A DNA stretch of 64,000 nt. Origin: Drosophila pseudoobscura (taxonomy: Eukaryota; Arthropoda; Insecta; Diptera; Drosophilidae). A program made the translations under genes and the position numbers. This document shows, piece after piece, positions 35,526 to 47,310 of this stretch. The DNA is taken from the NCBI RefSeq assembly GCF_009870125.1, contig NC_046680.1, forward strand, positions 18,371,501 through 18,435,500. The letters are read 5' to 3'. Position 1 is the stretch's first letter. Each line of letters starts with the position of its first letter. The notes under the pieces are model-generated. The model searched no databases. It had not been told where the DNA came from and saw nothing but the letters and a program-made list of their open reading frames with translations.

Positions 35526-37879
35526 TCACTTTAGCACCTTGGCGTAGTGCTGCTTGTGCCTGAACTTGATGCGCAAGACACATCTAGAGGAATGTACAAT
35601 ATCAATTAGCGGGCCCCCGAGGGGCTTTCTTCTTTCCCTCTACGGATTCGGCGACACTCACCCAATGAACATGAACGAGAGCAGGTACAGGAAAGCGCTG
35701 ACAAAGTTGAATAGTCCCGGGTATGTGGTGAGGGACCGCTTGTAGATTAGCGTGTAGAGCGGAGCGGCAACTGTGATAATGTATGATAATTAGAAGCTAT
35801 ACACATTTCAGTACTACTCTCGCTTAGAAATCGAAATTACTGGACCAGAAACCAGTGACGAGGCTTACCAAAAGGTGCAAACGATTGCAACACATTCTTA
35901 ATGGAGAAAATCTTGCCTGCAATGAGTGTTCAAATATTTTCACAATTGAAAACAGCTGTGATGCGGGATATTATGTGCTCGTAAATAGCGAAACTCACCC
36001 AAGTCCGATGGTGGCACGATATTCGAAACAATGGTCCGGCACATGGGTCCCGATATGGAGCGGAAGACGCCCAGGGTTACTGAGAGGTACATGTGCCAGG
36101 GCATTGTGGCAAAGCCCTTGGCGAGATTGTTGAGTATTTCCGAGAAGAAGGCCAGCAGGCCAAGCGTAACCACCGACAGGCGAAAAACCTACGGCCAAAA
36201 TAGAGCTCAGATCAATGGAAGCCAATACTACATATGTACATATGTACATAGATCAAGTAAAATGTACCTTTCGCAGAACAAGGAAACCGATTAGCGCTCC
36301 AATCATGGGCACCAGATGACTGACCGTCTCGTAGAATGTGTAATCCCTCACCGTCCAGTGGAACTTTTCGCGCACAAATAAATACATTACAGTCATCACG
36401 CCATCTGGAAGCAAGCGTTCGGTTATATAAGGCTCTGGGATTACTGCGGAGAAGACTCACCAAAGACGAAAATTGACAGGAACATGGCCATTGTGACGAG
36501 CCAAATAATTGCGCGAGCATGATTTTCGCGGGGCTTGAAGCAAGTGTTAATCATATCTTTAATATGGATGAAACTGAATAGGCCAGCCTTCTTGATCCGG
36601 TCCGCCGCCTCCGACTCGGCTCTGGCCATCTTGGCCTTCTCGGGCAGCCGCTCCACGTACTTGGCCAGCATGTCGTCGTCGAAGCTCATGGCAGGAGTCG
36701 CCGGCGTGGGCAGCTCGCAGGGTCTTCTCTTCTCCTCATGCTCATCGTTCAGGATGTTCGGCGGGCAATCGATGGCGACGCAGTCCAGTTGCAGATCGCA
36801 GGCTGTCATCGGCACATCCTTCGACGTGTCGCCCTTGAGGGCAGTGGCGTTCTTCGCATCCTCCGCCTGGCGAATGTGGAGGCTCTCAGGCACAAAAAAG
36901 ATGATGAACAGCGTGGCGAAGGTGGAAATGCAGCCGGAGAGACATATGGTCGCCGCTGCCCCGGTGGCGGCGTACACGAAGCTGGAGAGCAGCGAGCCGC
37001 TGGTCAGCCCGATGAAGAAAAGCGACTCCATGAAGATCATTCGGTAGGGCCGCGTCTTACAGTCCGTTATATCCGATATGAAGCAAAAGGCTGCCACAGA
37101 GAACACACAGTTTCCGCCCAGCAGCGAATGTGGCACCGCGGCCATAATGTACCACCAGGGATTGACCACGTAGTAGCTGGACAGCTCGCAGATGGCGGCC
37201 ATCATCAAGAAGGAGGCGGAAAATCCTAAATGTGACCAAAAATGAAGTGGAATTGCTCAAAGCAAGTGTTTTCCTGCTTACCAATCATCGAGACAATCAG
37301 CAGCGGCTTGCGTCCATAGTGATCCGACCAGGAGCCGATGAACAGGCCACAGAAGGCCGGCACAATGCTTTCCAGGAGCGTGCGGGAGAGGAATAGATTG
37401 GCCACATACGGCTGCAGCTCCGTTTCAATGGCCTGCAAAGGGAGCGGAGGCGTCATAAGATATCGAATAGTTGGCTGGGAATGCGATTCGTTTCCAGATA
37501 ATCACTGTGGTTATGTGGAAATGAACGCTATACCCCGATCCAGAGCTGAGCTGTACACACATTTATCTCGGCGCTGGCGTTCTTCGAGTCCAGCTGCTTG
37601 CAATCGGACTCGTTGTAGTGGAATATCACCGTGCACGTCTGATAGATGACCTGGTTGCGCTGGATAGTGCCTGTAGCCGGTCACAATTTGGAAACAAAAT
37701 AGCTGTAAAGTTAGATTAATCTGTGTGCCGGGTCGGGTCCACGTCCACTCACCAGAGAGGGTGTGCGAGAAGAGCAGCATGAAGACAACCGGTTCTATAT
37801 AGAACAGATGGAACACTTTGCCCCACTGCAGATTGCGGAGCTTTTCCAGCGTAAACGCATTCGAGGCCTTCTCAACCAT
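35526..37879 (-). CDS. SLC46-type MFS transporter C
   Basis: Nine exons, high to low: 37753-37879, 37561-37670, 37282-37432, 36461-37225, 36268-36404, 35999-36188, 35869-35916, 35662-35770 and 35526-35583, giving 564 residues. Motif A reads GSWSDHYGRKP. The largest exon (765 bases) carries a long central loop between spans 6 and 7 of about 100 hydrophilic residues, with two possible N-glycosylation-like NxT/S words and an acidic stretch, longer than in genes A and B. Exon 2 uses the weak donor GTGTGT, chosen because it keeps frame and matches the exon end of gene D. The last exon encodes a basic tail (RIKFRHKQHYAKVLK). The gene converges with gene B, 312 bases apart. Confidence 0.9.
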
Positions 37880-39866
37880 GCTTGTCCGGTTATTGCCAAA
37901 ATTTTGGCCTCACAGTTCAATGTTTTATGCGTTCTTTGATTTCGATATGGGGTTTTTTGTTTTGTTTTTTTTTATTAAGGCCTTGGCTTAGTGGCTCTTA
38001 TTGCACATTTCAAGTCTTGTCACGTAACTGCTTTAGGGAGCAAAATCCCTGGGCTTACACCCCCACCCGCGCCACTTCCGATGAGATTATCACGTTAATA
38101 TTATGCTATTATTAGTATTCAATCGCTTTGATTGCTATGGATGCGGATACCCATCACACGTTTGTATTCACTGAACCAACACGAAACCGGGCAATGACTA
38201 CGACAACGACAACGGCAACGACAGCAGCTACATCCAAATCCGATGACGGCAAGCAAATTACAATTAGAGTTTTATTCTCGAAATGAGCTGCTACCGCAAA
38301 ATCCGTCGGTTTATATAGACTCTCGAAAAAGCAATAGCAACAAACAGAACAGCCGCAACAGGTATACAGGTACACTGAGAAACAGTCAAACAGATGAACA
38401 GTTGTTCATCTAAGTCTACAAAAATAAAATGGGATAGCTCGGCACGATTCAAATGAAATTGCACTACATGAACTCCACTTTCAATTGAAAAGGTGTTGCG
38501 GGTCCAGAGAACGACTTAGCCAAACGCGACGCGACGCGACTCTACTCGACTCCGTTCGACGCGCGACAGATTTATTTTAAGTTTTTCGTTTCGCTATCAA
38601 CCCGAGTATTGACTGAAATTTAAGTTAGTCTCGGGGTCTGTCTCAGAGTGTTGTTTGTTTTCTTTTTGCATTAATTAATTATTATTTTCACCTATTTTTG
38701 ATTCGTGCAAATGAGTAGCACGAGCGCCAGACTTTTGATTTATGTATGTATGTATCTGGACATGGAATTTGGTAATCCCAAAAACTGAGGCTGGAAAATT
38801 ACGGATATGTAGAACAGATCTTGCTTCACATAACACACTTTGCAAATGTGTTCATGTTATGTTTTTTACTCAATATTTACTTGATGATAAGAGATATATT
38901 GAGATATTTCGCAACCCTTTAGAGAGAATGGAAGGAAAATTGCGGGATCTACGCAAACAAAAAATCATCTTAAAATGAGTCTGAAATTCTAACACTGAGG
39001 AACCTATTTTCTCTGCTCTGCCTGTAATGATGTAATGTAATGCCTTCATGTAATTAAGAAGATTTATATTGCATAGGTGGATACACAAATATAGATTTAG
39101 TTTCAATAATAGCGGTGGTTATCTTTGGGGAAGTCTATAGACTGGTCGGAATATCGGTTATAGCGTTACTAGTTTTTTGGCCCATCATGTTTGCCTGATT
39201 ATTAAATAATAATTTAAATTCATTTGATGGCAATGATATAGAATTCCAGAGATTTCGTTCCGCTCTGTTGGTCCATAAAATGAGTAGAGTTTAATTTGTA
39301 ATTTCTTGTATATATTTTTGGTGAGGCGCCCAACCGATCTTAATCAAGGGTGTAAAAAACTTGGCGACTAGTTTAAAATTAGCAAGTGAAATTAGCATTT
39401 GATTAAAGCAACGAACATATGTATGAGTTAGCACCAATCGATGGGATGTTTTTTATTGCTACATTGTGCACAAATTATATATATTCTTAATATTTTTATA
39501 GATCCGTGTAGATTTGTCAAATAACAGCGCACACGCCGCCACATTTGGATGCTATAATAACCCACATTTTGTCAATGGGAAAATCTTTTCCATGCTTTTT
39601 TTATTTTTAATTATAAAAAGTTTCCAAAGCAGTTTCGATGTCGAATGATACTACCTCTCTCCCCCCAATTAGCACATTTCAATTGTTGAGCTCGTATACT
39701 TAAACAAGTACGAAATTATGTATGGATGAGTATTTGTTGTAGGGTTATAATGTAGGGGGAGTACCCGGCGCTAGCAGCTCTGTATAATTTATATTCGAAA
39801 GTTTGGAATGACAGGCAGATTTTTTCTTATTTCACTGGTGCCCAAAATCACAAGAGAGTCGTTAAC
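37880..39866. other. Noncoding interval between SLC46-type genes C and D
   Basis: It holds the upstream region of gene C and the downstream flank of gene D. Oligo-T tracts, an ACGACAACGGC-type triplet patch near 38190 and a GCGACGCGACGCGAC patch near 38525 are visible. No gene supported. Confidence 0.5.
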
Positions 39867-41881
39867 TCACTTGAAAACCGGATTGTAATACTCCCGATTT
39901 GTTGACTTTTTTTGCCACACAACACTGAAAACGATATGGGATAGACATATCTCTTAATGAAGAAAGATAAATATAAAAAACATACATGAGGAGTACTATC
40001 CCAAGAGCGTATAAGCCAGCACTGAGCAGGTTGAATATCCCCGGATCGCTGTCCAATGTCCGGGTGTAGATCGCAAAGTACAGGCTAGATGATATCAGGG
40101 GCGATAGTGTCTGCAGAATGCCCAGCAGAGCGAAGATTTTGCCTGGCAACGGAAATCCAAGAGATAATCATTAATCACAAAATCAGAAGGGAGACCTTTA
40201 TACCTCTCTCTGCGGCCGGCAGGAGATTGGTGATTATTGTGCGGCACATGGGATTCACCAGAGTCTTGAATACGCCCAAGGCAATGGCGACATAGATTTG
40301 CCAGCTCACCGCAGCCAAGGACTTCATCAGACTGCTGGTCGAATGACTCAGGAGAGAGACGATGGCCAGCCAGAGAACCGCCGAGCTGGTGCACTGCCAA
40401 AGATAGATGACTACCAAATGAGTTGTCCTCCAGCTGAAACTTGAGCTAATCTCACCTTCCGCAGGGACCAAATGAATAGCATTCCGCCAGAGCCAGCCAC
40501 AGCAGGCACCAAGATGCTGACCGACTCGTACTCGGTAAACTCCTTCACGGTCCAATGGAACTTGGCTCTCATGAACATGTAGAACACCGAGTTGCTGCCG
40601 TCTGTGAATGGTGGAGGTTTATGTGGATGTGGCGGATGAGTCATCGCAATAGCAGTTTGGGAAAAAGACTCACCAGAGACAAAGGCCGCTAGCAGCAAGA
40701 CCAACATAATTAGGATCACTATAGAACGATCTTTATAAGCGCGGTGTCTACAGCAACTGCTCCACAAATCCCTCAGCAATGCCAGGACATCCCTGTCTTC
40801 AGCCTGATTATGTGAAGCGCTCTGCTCAGTACTGGGAAGACTCTCTGGCAGGAGAGCGATCATCAGGAAGAGCGCAACGAGAATGGAGCAAGCGGATATG
40901 CTCAGGACAACGTATGCATTGGTAGCCTCGTAGGCGTAGCCAGAGCCGAAGCTCCCCAGAAGGAGACCCACATATATTGCCAGCTCATAGGCAATCATCC
41001 TAAAAGGGAGCACATACTCATACTGGCAATACGTTGGTCAGACTGCTTAGATACCTGTATGATCGAACCTTTCCTTCGGACACATCCCCTATAAAGCAGA
41101 CGGCGGCCAAGGAGTAGGTGACACTGCTGCCCAGGCACGATAGAGGGACGATCGACAGCACGTACCACCAGGGGCTGACCATTCCATGAGTCTGCATGGC
41201 TGTATAGACAACGGCAGCTGAAATCAGATACTGCAGGCCATAGCCTGTCGCCAAAGATGAGACTGGAAGATCTGTGTGGATTGAGGCACTTACCCAAAAA
41301 GGAGCACATCAAGAGCGGCTTGCGTCCGTAGCGATCTGCCCAAGCTCCTGCAAAGAGCCCACAGAATGCCGGAATAATGCACTCCACAATCCTCATGACC
41401 ACAACGACCCGAGCTGCATAGGGCTGCACCTCTTCTTCGATTCTCTGGCAAAGATCTAAAAAGTATTGTATACGTTTGTAGGGATCGGCCTCGTCTTACC
41501 TTCGTTTCGTTGGTGGCATTCTTGGTGCCCAGAAGCAGGCAGACCTTATCCGAGTATCCGAACCCAGCCGTGCAACTTTGATAGATTATTTGATTCTTCA
41601 ATACAGTGGCTGCAATAAAGGAAATACAATGAGACAGCCTCCCAAGCAGACGAACACTTACAGGAAAAATTGTAGGCGAACAAAAGAATTAATATAAAGG
41701 GCTCCAGCAGATAGATAGTCAAGGGTTGGACCACTGATGACACGCCGGGTGAAGGGTCCGCCGCAATCGTTGCCTCTATGGAACTGATCTGGCTCGAACC
41801 GCTGCTACTGCTGGTAGTTTCAGGATCATGTCGCCTTGCTTTGGCCACCAGCTTTTCATAGGCATGCGGTTCCTCGTCCAT
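39867..41881 (-). CDS. SLC46-type MFS transporter D
   Basis: Nine exons, high to low: 41662-41881, 41500-41609, 41294-41444, 41055-41244, 40674-40999, 40456-40601, 40204-40393, 39986-40142 and 39867-39924, giving 515 residues. I use the ATG at 41881; a GTG nine bases upstream is in frame but not a start. The N-terminus is a Ser-rich cytosolic segment of about 60 residues. Motif A reads GAWADRYGRKP, and NPMCRTIITNLLPAAERG matches gene C at NIVPPSDLG. Gene C has one 765-base exon where this gene has separate 190- and 326-base exons. The last exon needs a GTATGT donor at 39985; reading through instead would give a frame without the family's C-terminus. It is on the same strand as gene C, 2.0 kb away. 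Confidence 0.9.
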
Positions 41882-43499
41882 TTCTGCCACTCGACTGAGA
41901 CTTTGTTTTATTCATTACTTAATGAGTTCCCAGATACGAGCGTGGGCGCGATTTCAGATAAAGTGACGACATTTACATATTCTCATATGTGTCAGCTGCT
42001 CTCTTAGCAGGGGCTTTCCATTGCGATTTTATGAATCTGAAAAAGTATTCACTCCTTCAATGAACTTAACTTTTAGCAAATTACGTTTCCTCCAAACAGC
42101 TGGGCGGGAATTCCAAAACTATCAAAAAATTTTAATAAAATACAACCATCTGTTTCGCATTCTTTCGTTCATTTTCTAATGATAAATTTAATTCGATTTA
42201 TCAATTTATTTTACTTTATTTATGTTACAAAAAGTCTTGATATCGAACGATCTCTGTGTCTTCGCTGTGATCCCCGCACGTGAGTCAGCTTTGAAAACAG
42301 AGAGCGCCGCTCTGTATTCAATCTGGAGGGACTTTTTTTATTGAGACGACGTGCTTTATCTGAATGAAGTTTATGCACACACTCGTTCGTTGAGTATTCT
42401 GAGCAACAAACGACTTCATTATTTAACTTAACTATTTGTTTACTTAACTATTTAAGTACTAATTCCATTGTGCAACTAATTAATGGGTAATCGAGTGCTA
42501 GTTTAATCATTAGGCTTTTGAAATACTTAATTTCTGTATAATTTGTTCATTAGTTTTAGCCTAAGCTTTAATTACAAATGAACATTTTTGTATTCGTTGC
42601 ATATCAGCAGATTCACAATGTTAAATGCTTAATGTTAGCAACTGACGTGACGTCAATTGGTTAGAACAATTGGTCGGAAGTGTGCAACTTAAGATCTTAA
42701 CATCTAGCCTTGTCATTCTGTATCTTTGCAAATTAATTTTTCAGTTTTGAATCCTCGCGCGTCTGCGAAAGTACATATGGGATGGGATGCATCATTATTT
42801 TTGCCAAGAATCGACCTCATTTTCATTGTCGAGGGTTTGATCGACAGTCTGGATCGTCTTGATCCTGGGAAAGCAGGTCCTTCGGCGATCTGGTCCTAAT
42901 TGCCCAAAATATAGCGCCCCGACATGTTGACTGTGCAAATTATTTAAATACTGGGTTCTTTGTTACGTTACGTTAAACATATCTAGAGAGAGGGTACAGA
43001 CACTGACCATACAGTATAGAGATGTGGTCAGTCACCGAACATTTCGAAAACGATTTCGTTTTCAGAATTTGGTCTCTGTTTTCTTTTGAAGGTCCAGCGT
43101 ATTTTCATGTATGCATGCATTATCACATTCCGCATGTACATACATACATATATGTTTTACGGTTGCTGGCATGTGTTGATTATTTGATTTTTGTTTCTGT
43201 GCTCACATACATACATACATATGTACCATTTACATTGGCATTTTTGGAGTTCGCAAAAGTTCAGAAAATCTAAAATTAAGATTAACCTTCAAGCTTGAGT
43301 CGCTGCTACTGCCGCGAATCTACTTTATACCCGATGATATGGCTCCCCTGCGCCAGAGGACGCACATGACTCAGATTCTCCAGTGTGGTCAGTGATGAAA
43401 TTAAATAAGGTGATACACCTCCTAACTTTCGAATCTCAATGAAGCTTTCCGTGGTATTTGCTGAGTTTGCTCAGTATTTGACCAGGCTCCGAAAAGAGC
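41882..43499. other. Noncoding interval upstream of SLC46-type gene D
   Basis: AT-rich, with a TGACGTCA at about 42649, several TACATACATATG tracts near 43135-43220 and a short TACTTTATACCCGATG fragment near 43320 related to the end of the 8.9-kb element. No gene supported. Confidence 0.5.
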
Positions 43500-43579
43500 T
43501 CGTGTAACAAATATTTATCCTACCAGATCTGTTACTACAAACCCCTTCGCGACGACAGGGAATATATCCGTATGCCAAT

Positions 43580-43965
43580 GGCCAGCCGTATATCACAAAA
43601 GAGCAATACAAGCGACTAATAGACCATAAGTGGCAATTTGTGTAACGATGTGGCGAAACTCGCCAATCATGCAAGGTCCAGCGCAATCGTACGTTCCCTC
43701 ACAGGACATTGGCTAATAGGCACCCACGAAAACAGGATGCTTGCCTCATATAATGAATTTTGACGGAGCTGCAGAGACGATGAAGAGGAGGAGACGGTGG
43801 AACATCTGTTCGGCTCGCCTCCAGTTCTCTGCAGAAGAAGGCTACAACTTTATGCCCCTCGAAGATGGCAAACTTTGTAAGAGCATCTGGATCTCACAAC
43901 GCTTGGGAAGATTTCAAGCGGTGCCTCTACGGGCCGAAACCGGAATAAGCGTGACTGGCCCCTAA
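43580..43965 (+). mobile_element. Decayed non-LTR retrotransposon (LINE) fragment, 3' end of ORF2
   Basis: Translated pieces match the end of LINE ORF2 after the RNase H domain: IVRSLTGHWLIGTH at about 43687-43728, then, after a frameshift, RSCRDDEEEETVEHLFGSPP near 43768-43825, followed by LCRRRLQLYAPRRWQTL. The spacing of Cys and His (CRSC...EHL...LC) is that of the C-terminal zinc-knuckle-like segment in I, LOA (Bilbo/Trim) and Jockey-like Drosophila LINEs. There are at least one frameshift and one premature stop, and no 5' part or poly(A) tail is evident, so the copy is dead and old. Family placement is tentative. Confidence 0.7.
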
Positions 43966-44027
43966 TCATCTTATAATCTATGTATGTATGTACATATGTA
44001 CATACATATGTTTTCATTGGTCAGACC

Positions 44028-44060
44028 GTATATTTGGCGATAAATCCGGTCACACTAAAA
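44028..44060 (+). promoter_or_regulatory. Promoter of the RAD51D-type gene: Motif 1 (GGTCACACT)
   Basis: The run TCAGACCGTATATTTGGCG is followed by ATAAATCCGGTCACACT. GGTCACACT at 44048-44056 is fly core-promoter Motif 1 (bound by M1BP), 15 bases before the ATG at 44071. The arrangement parallels the LSm6 promoter. Confidence 0.6.
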
Positions 44061-44070
44061 ACAACACGGA

Positions 44071-45221
44071 ATGGATCTGAAGAATAAGATTTTACAAACT
44101 CCGACGGGCAAAAAATTATTATCCGAATATCAGTTGAATTTACTAACAAAAAACAATATCGAAACTGTGCTCGACTTCCACGATGCTGAGAACCAGAAAC
44201 TGCACAATCTGCTGGCCATCAAACTGGAATCAGTACTAGAGATTAAGAAGGAGCTGGATATGCTGCCATGGCAGTCGGAGACATTTGTGGAAACTGTTAA
44301 TGAGTTGGACTTTGGAACGGGCATAGAAGAGTAGCGTAGTTCAAAGGCCAATATGAACAGAGTTGTTGTATTTACTGAGCGGCCTGTTTCAGATTGGACA
44401 AGTTTTTGGACTCCATTGCGCAGCCGTTCAGGCGAGGCAGAGTCTGGGAAGTCTGTGGCCAGACTGGCGTGGGAAAGACCCAACTAATGTACACCTTGGC
44501 TCTTAATTTTGTATGGAAACACAAACGGCAAGTGCTTTTCATCGATACCAAGCAAGACTTCTCCACCAAAAGGATCCAAGACATGCTGATGGAGCGTAAA
44601 GTGGATCAGGAAACAAGCGAGAAGGCTATGGCGGACATTCACGTGGTAGAAGTCCTTACATCAGAGGAGCTCATTGAAGTACTTAAAGCCTTCGATCAGC
44701 AAATGACTGACGATGTCCAGGCTGCATTAAAAACAAAAGTCGTTGTGGTCGACTCCCTGGCCGCTTGCTTTGTGGACCACCGAGGCAGGGAAATGCGAAG
44801 AACGAGGGATTCCCTCCTGACAGAGGTTGCATGCAGAGTGAGGAAGTTAGCTGTGAGGGGCGTGGCTTTTGTCATCGGCAACATATCGTTCTCTCAGGAT
44901 TCAGGTACATTTTAGTTTATAGGAAGATTTATTTACATAACTCTATATACTACGCTTGTTCTACTATAAGATAATTGTGACGATGACGGCTTAGAGGATG
45001 GCAACAGTGATGGGTCTACGCGGCAGCCGAATAAACCAATGCTAGGCTCATATTGGAGTTCCGTGTGTACGCTGAGATTGTCGCTGGAGCTACCGGAGAG
45101 TACAGACTGCGGCGACAGCTGCGATGACGACGGCCTCCGAATGGTAAATGTAATGACGAACACCTATGGTCCTGCGGGAGACACTTGCTTGCTACGGATC
45201 ACAGATGCTGGACTGGTTTAA
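44071..45221 (+). CDS. Rad51D: RAD51D-type RecA-family recombinase paralogue
   Basis: Exons 44071-44330, 44393-44904 and 44971-45221 give 340 residues. RAD51 paralogues assist strand-exchange filaments in homologous recombination. The N-terminal 80 residues are a small helical domain (LLTKNNIETVLDF). The join GIEELDKFLDSI matches the RAD51D lead-in to the ATPase core. Walker A is GQTGVGKTQ near residue 110. Walker B-like hydrophobic VVVVDSLAACF lies near 210, followed by RRTRDSLLTEVACRVRKLA and VIGNISFS. An Asp-rich insert (DNCDDDGLEDGNSDGS) precedes the last strand, GSYWSSVCTLRL. RAD51D fits better than XRCC2 because of the N-terminal domain and Walker A; I believe D. melanogaster CG2412 is the counterpart. 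Its stop codon overlaps that of the converging CCCH gene. Confidence 0.85.
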
Positions 45222-45803
45222 CGGCGGCCAGACGGGTGTTGCTTCTGGTACGACTTCATTACTCGTTTGCCTGGCTCCAAGCCATCACCCAGGCCGGGAC
45301 GTTTGCGCGTGTTGGTATTTCCAGTATCTTTCACCACCTGGACTGCCTGGACTGGCTCAAAACTATTTTTTGGAGGAGTCTCTTCCGTCATCGCCAAATC
45401 AGAGTCATGGGCGTATTGGCAGCTTGTTCCAAAACGACATCGTCCTTTCCTGAAGTTCCAGCATATCTTGCGTCCATTCTTCAGCTGCAAATGTGTGTCG
45501 TTGTTGACCATTTTAACGTGCCGCTCCAGGGACGCTGTCTTTTGCAGCTCCGCCTCTAGAAATGGATTGGAGAACACCTCGCCCGTCTTCTTGGCGCCTG
45601 CTTGGCCCAGCGCCTGGTTCGCGCTCGGCAACTTTGGCGGCAGCTTCTCGGTTGGCGGCGTGCTGTACGAGGTTTTTGTTATTTTTCTTCCCATATACAT
45701 ATGTCATAGAATCTTGTTACCCATTTATCTGTTCGCTTTCGGATTCTTTGCTGCTATCCTCGTCGGATTCGGAGGAGTCGCTATAATCTGCCACAAGCGA
45801 CAT
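45218..45803 (-). CDS. CCCH-type zinc-finger protein
   Basis: Exon 1 is 45721-45803 and exon 2 is 45218-45662, with a 58-base intron, giving 175 residues. The N-terminus (MSLVADYSDSSESDEDSSKE) is acidic and Ser-rich, as in nuclear RNA-processing proteins. One CCCH finger follows: CWNFRKGRCRFGTSCQYAH, with C-x7-C-x5-C-x3-H spacing. The C-terminal third is Lys/Arg-rich. A single finger of this kind usually binds RNA; I cannot name the orthologue. I chose the acceptor at 45663-45664 because it joins the acidic exon in frame; starting instead at the ATG at 45700 would leave out the acidic part. The TAA stop shares bases with the Rad51D stop. Confidence 0.8.
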
Positions 45804-45966
45804 TGTTTGCCGACATTGACAGCGAAAAAACGAAAATAAAACACAACAACTGTGCTAGTGCGCGAGCTGGTAACAATATTTACAATTTTTGGGGGTGTGG
45901 GCTTGCGACCGAAAAAGCAGAACTACGCGGTTACTAAAAATTTGCTACATAATGGGAAGAAAACGA
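45804..45966. other. Upstream flank of the CCCH gene
   Basis: Short noncoding interval; no clear core-promoter word found apart from GC-rich GTGCGCGAGC near 45858. Confidence 0.4.
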
Positions 45967-46157
45967 GGGTATGGACAACAGGCAAAACGGTCCAAAAAAT
46001 TCAAAGTATGCAAGGTAAAATCTACCTCTTTTGCCTAATATACCTTGAAGACAATATCGGCTTTTTGATTTCAAGGTATATTATCCATGCACGGAAGGTG
46101 AGGTTCCTACGAACCTTGCAACTTTCCACGGCTGTTTTTTCCTGTTGTCCATACCCC
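45967..46157. mobile_element. Foldback (MITE-like) element with nested inverted repeats
   Basis: The left end GGGTATGGACAACAGG (45967) is matched exactly by CCTGTTGTCCATACCC at the right end (to 46156). Pairing continues inward with mismatches to GCAAGGT/ACCTTGC, about 45 bases per arm. A second inverted pair inside is perfect over 14 bases: TAATATACCTTGAA (46036) and TTCAAGGTATATTA (46070). The whole 190 bases could fold as one long hairpin. There is no coding capacity, which fits a non-autonomous DNA element. I see no clear target-site duplication. Confidence 0.7.
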
Positions 46158-47310
46158 TTTTTATAGCCCATTTAAAGCTGCGGAAAATAATGCCAATAAT
46201 AATAATTGTTCTTGTAGAACTGTGCTAAAATTCTTCAAGATTCATTATTTTCGTGCAGAGTATTTTAATACCACTGGTCAAAAATGCACTGCGTTCTCTA
46301 CCCTTGATCGGAAATCATGTTCCTCGATTTATATATTCGGTTTAATATTACTAGCTAGCTAGGCCTCTTAGCTCCAAAAAAATCATTTTATCCCATTGAT
46401 GAATCAATTTTCTACAAAATTGGCTAACTTTAAATACTTCCCTTTATTTTATATTTACTAAAATAAGGCTTAAGTAAATAAAGTCAAATCATAAAACGTA
46501 AGCGGGAAAGAAATGCAACGTTAGTTTGAATAGAATGGTACGTTATTTGAACACTTACTTCTTGTCAACCGGTGGTATGGACATTTGTATACCCTATTTC
46601 GATATTGCCTTTAACAAACTTGCGTATAGTTTTTTATACCTTATGTTCTTTAATATATCTTTTCAAATGAAATTGATTTTATATAAAGAAATGCATTAAA
46701 TATACCTTCAACTCAATTTCGAAGTCAATATATACAGAAAAGTATATAATGTATACATAATAATAACCGTAAATGGTCACCCCGTGGTATACGTTTTTTG
46801 TTGAATATATATCGGTATACACTATATATATGTATATATGAATTCAACTTAACCATGGTTTATGACTTGGTATACAATAGAATACCCTTAATATGTAAAC
46901 GGAAAATGAGTGCTATATTAAAAAAACTTCCTTAAGAAGAGAAACGGGTACATATGAGAGTTTCTTTCATTTTTAATGAATCTTTAATGCTTCATTCCAT
47001 AATATATATAATCACTTTATGCATGCTCAAGTTAGGTTGGGTGTTTGTGTATGTGTATAAACTATTCTCTAATTATTTATACAGCTTTTATAAATATAAA
47101 AAATGAAACTTTGTTACAGTTTGTTAATATGTTGGCTGACGACAGCCGCGACGCTCCTTGCTGCGTGTATACAAAATATGCAAAAGTTTAATACAATAAT
47201 GGGGGAGTCCCGTGCATGGTCGTCCGTGTCCAGTTGCCACCCCAACCGAAATCGGGGCTAATCAAAAACAGGCGATGCTTAGCTTTAGACCGATATCAAA
47301 GAAGAACTCG
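46158..47310. other. AT-rich interval and Rme-8 3' flank
   Basis: Very AT-rich, with repeated GTATAC/TATACC words from 46590 to 46890 that may be a decayed element. The 3' UTR of Rme-8 reads in from the right. No gene supported. Confidence 0.5.
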
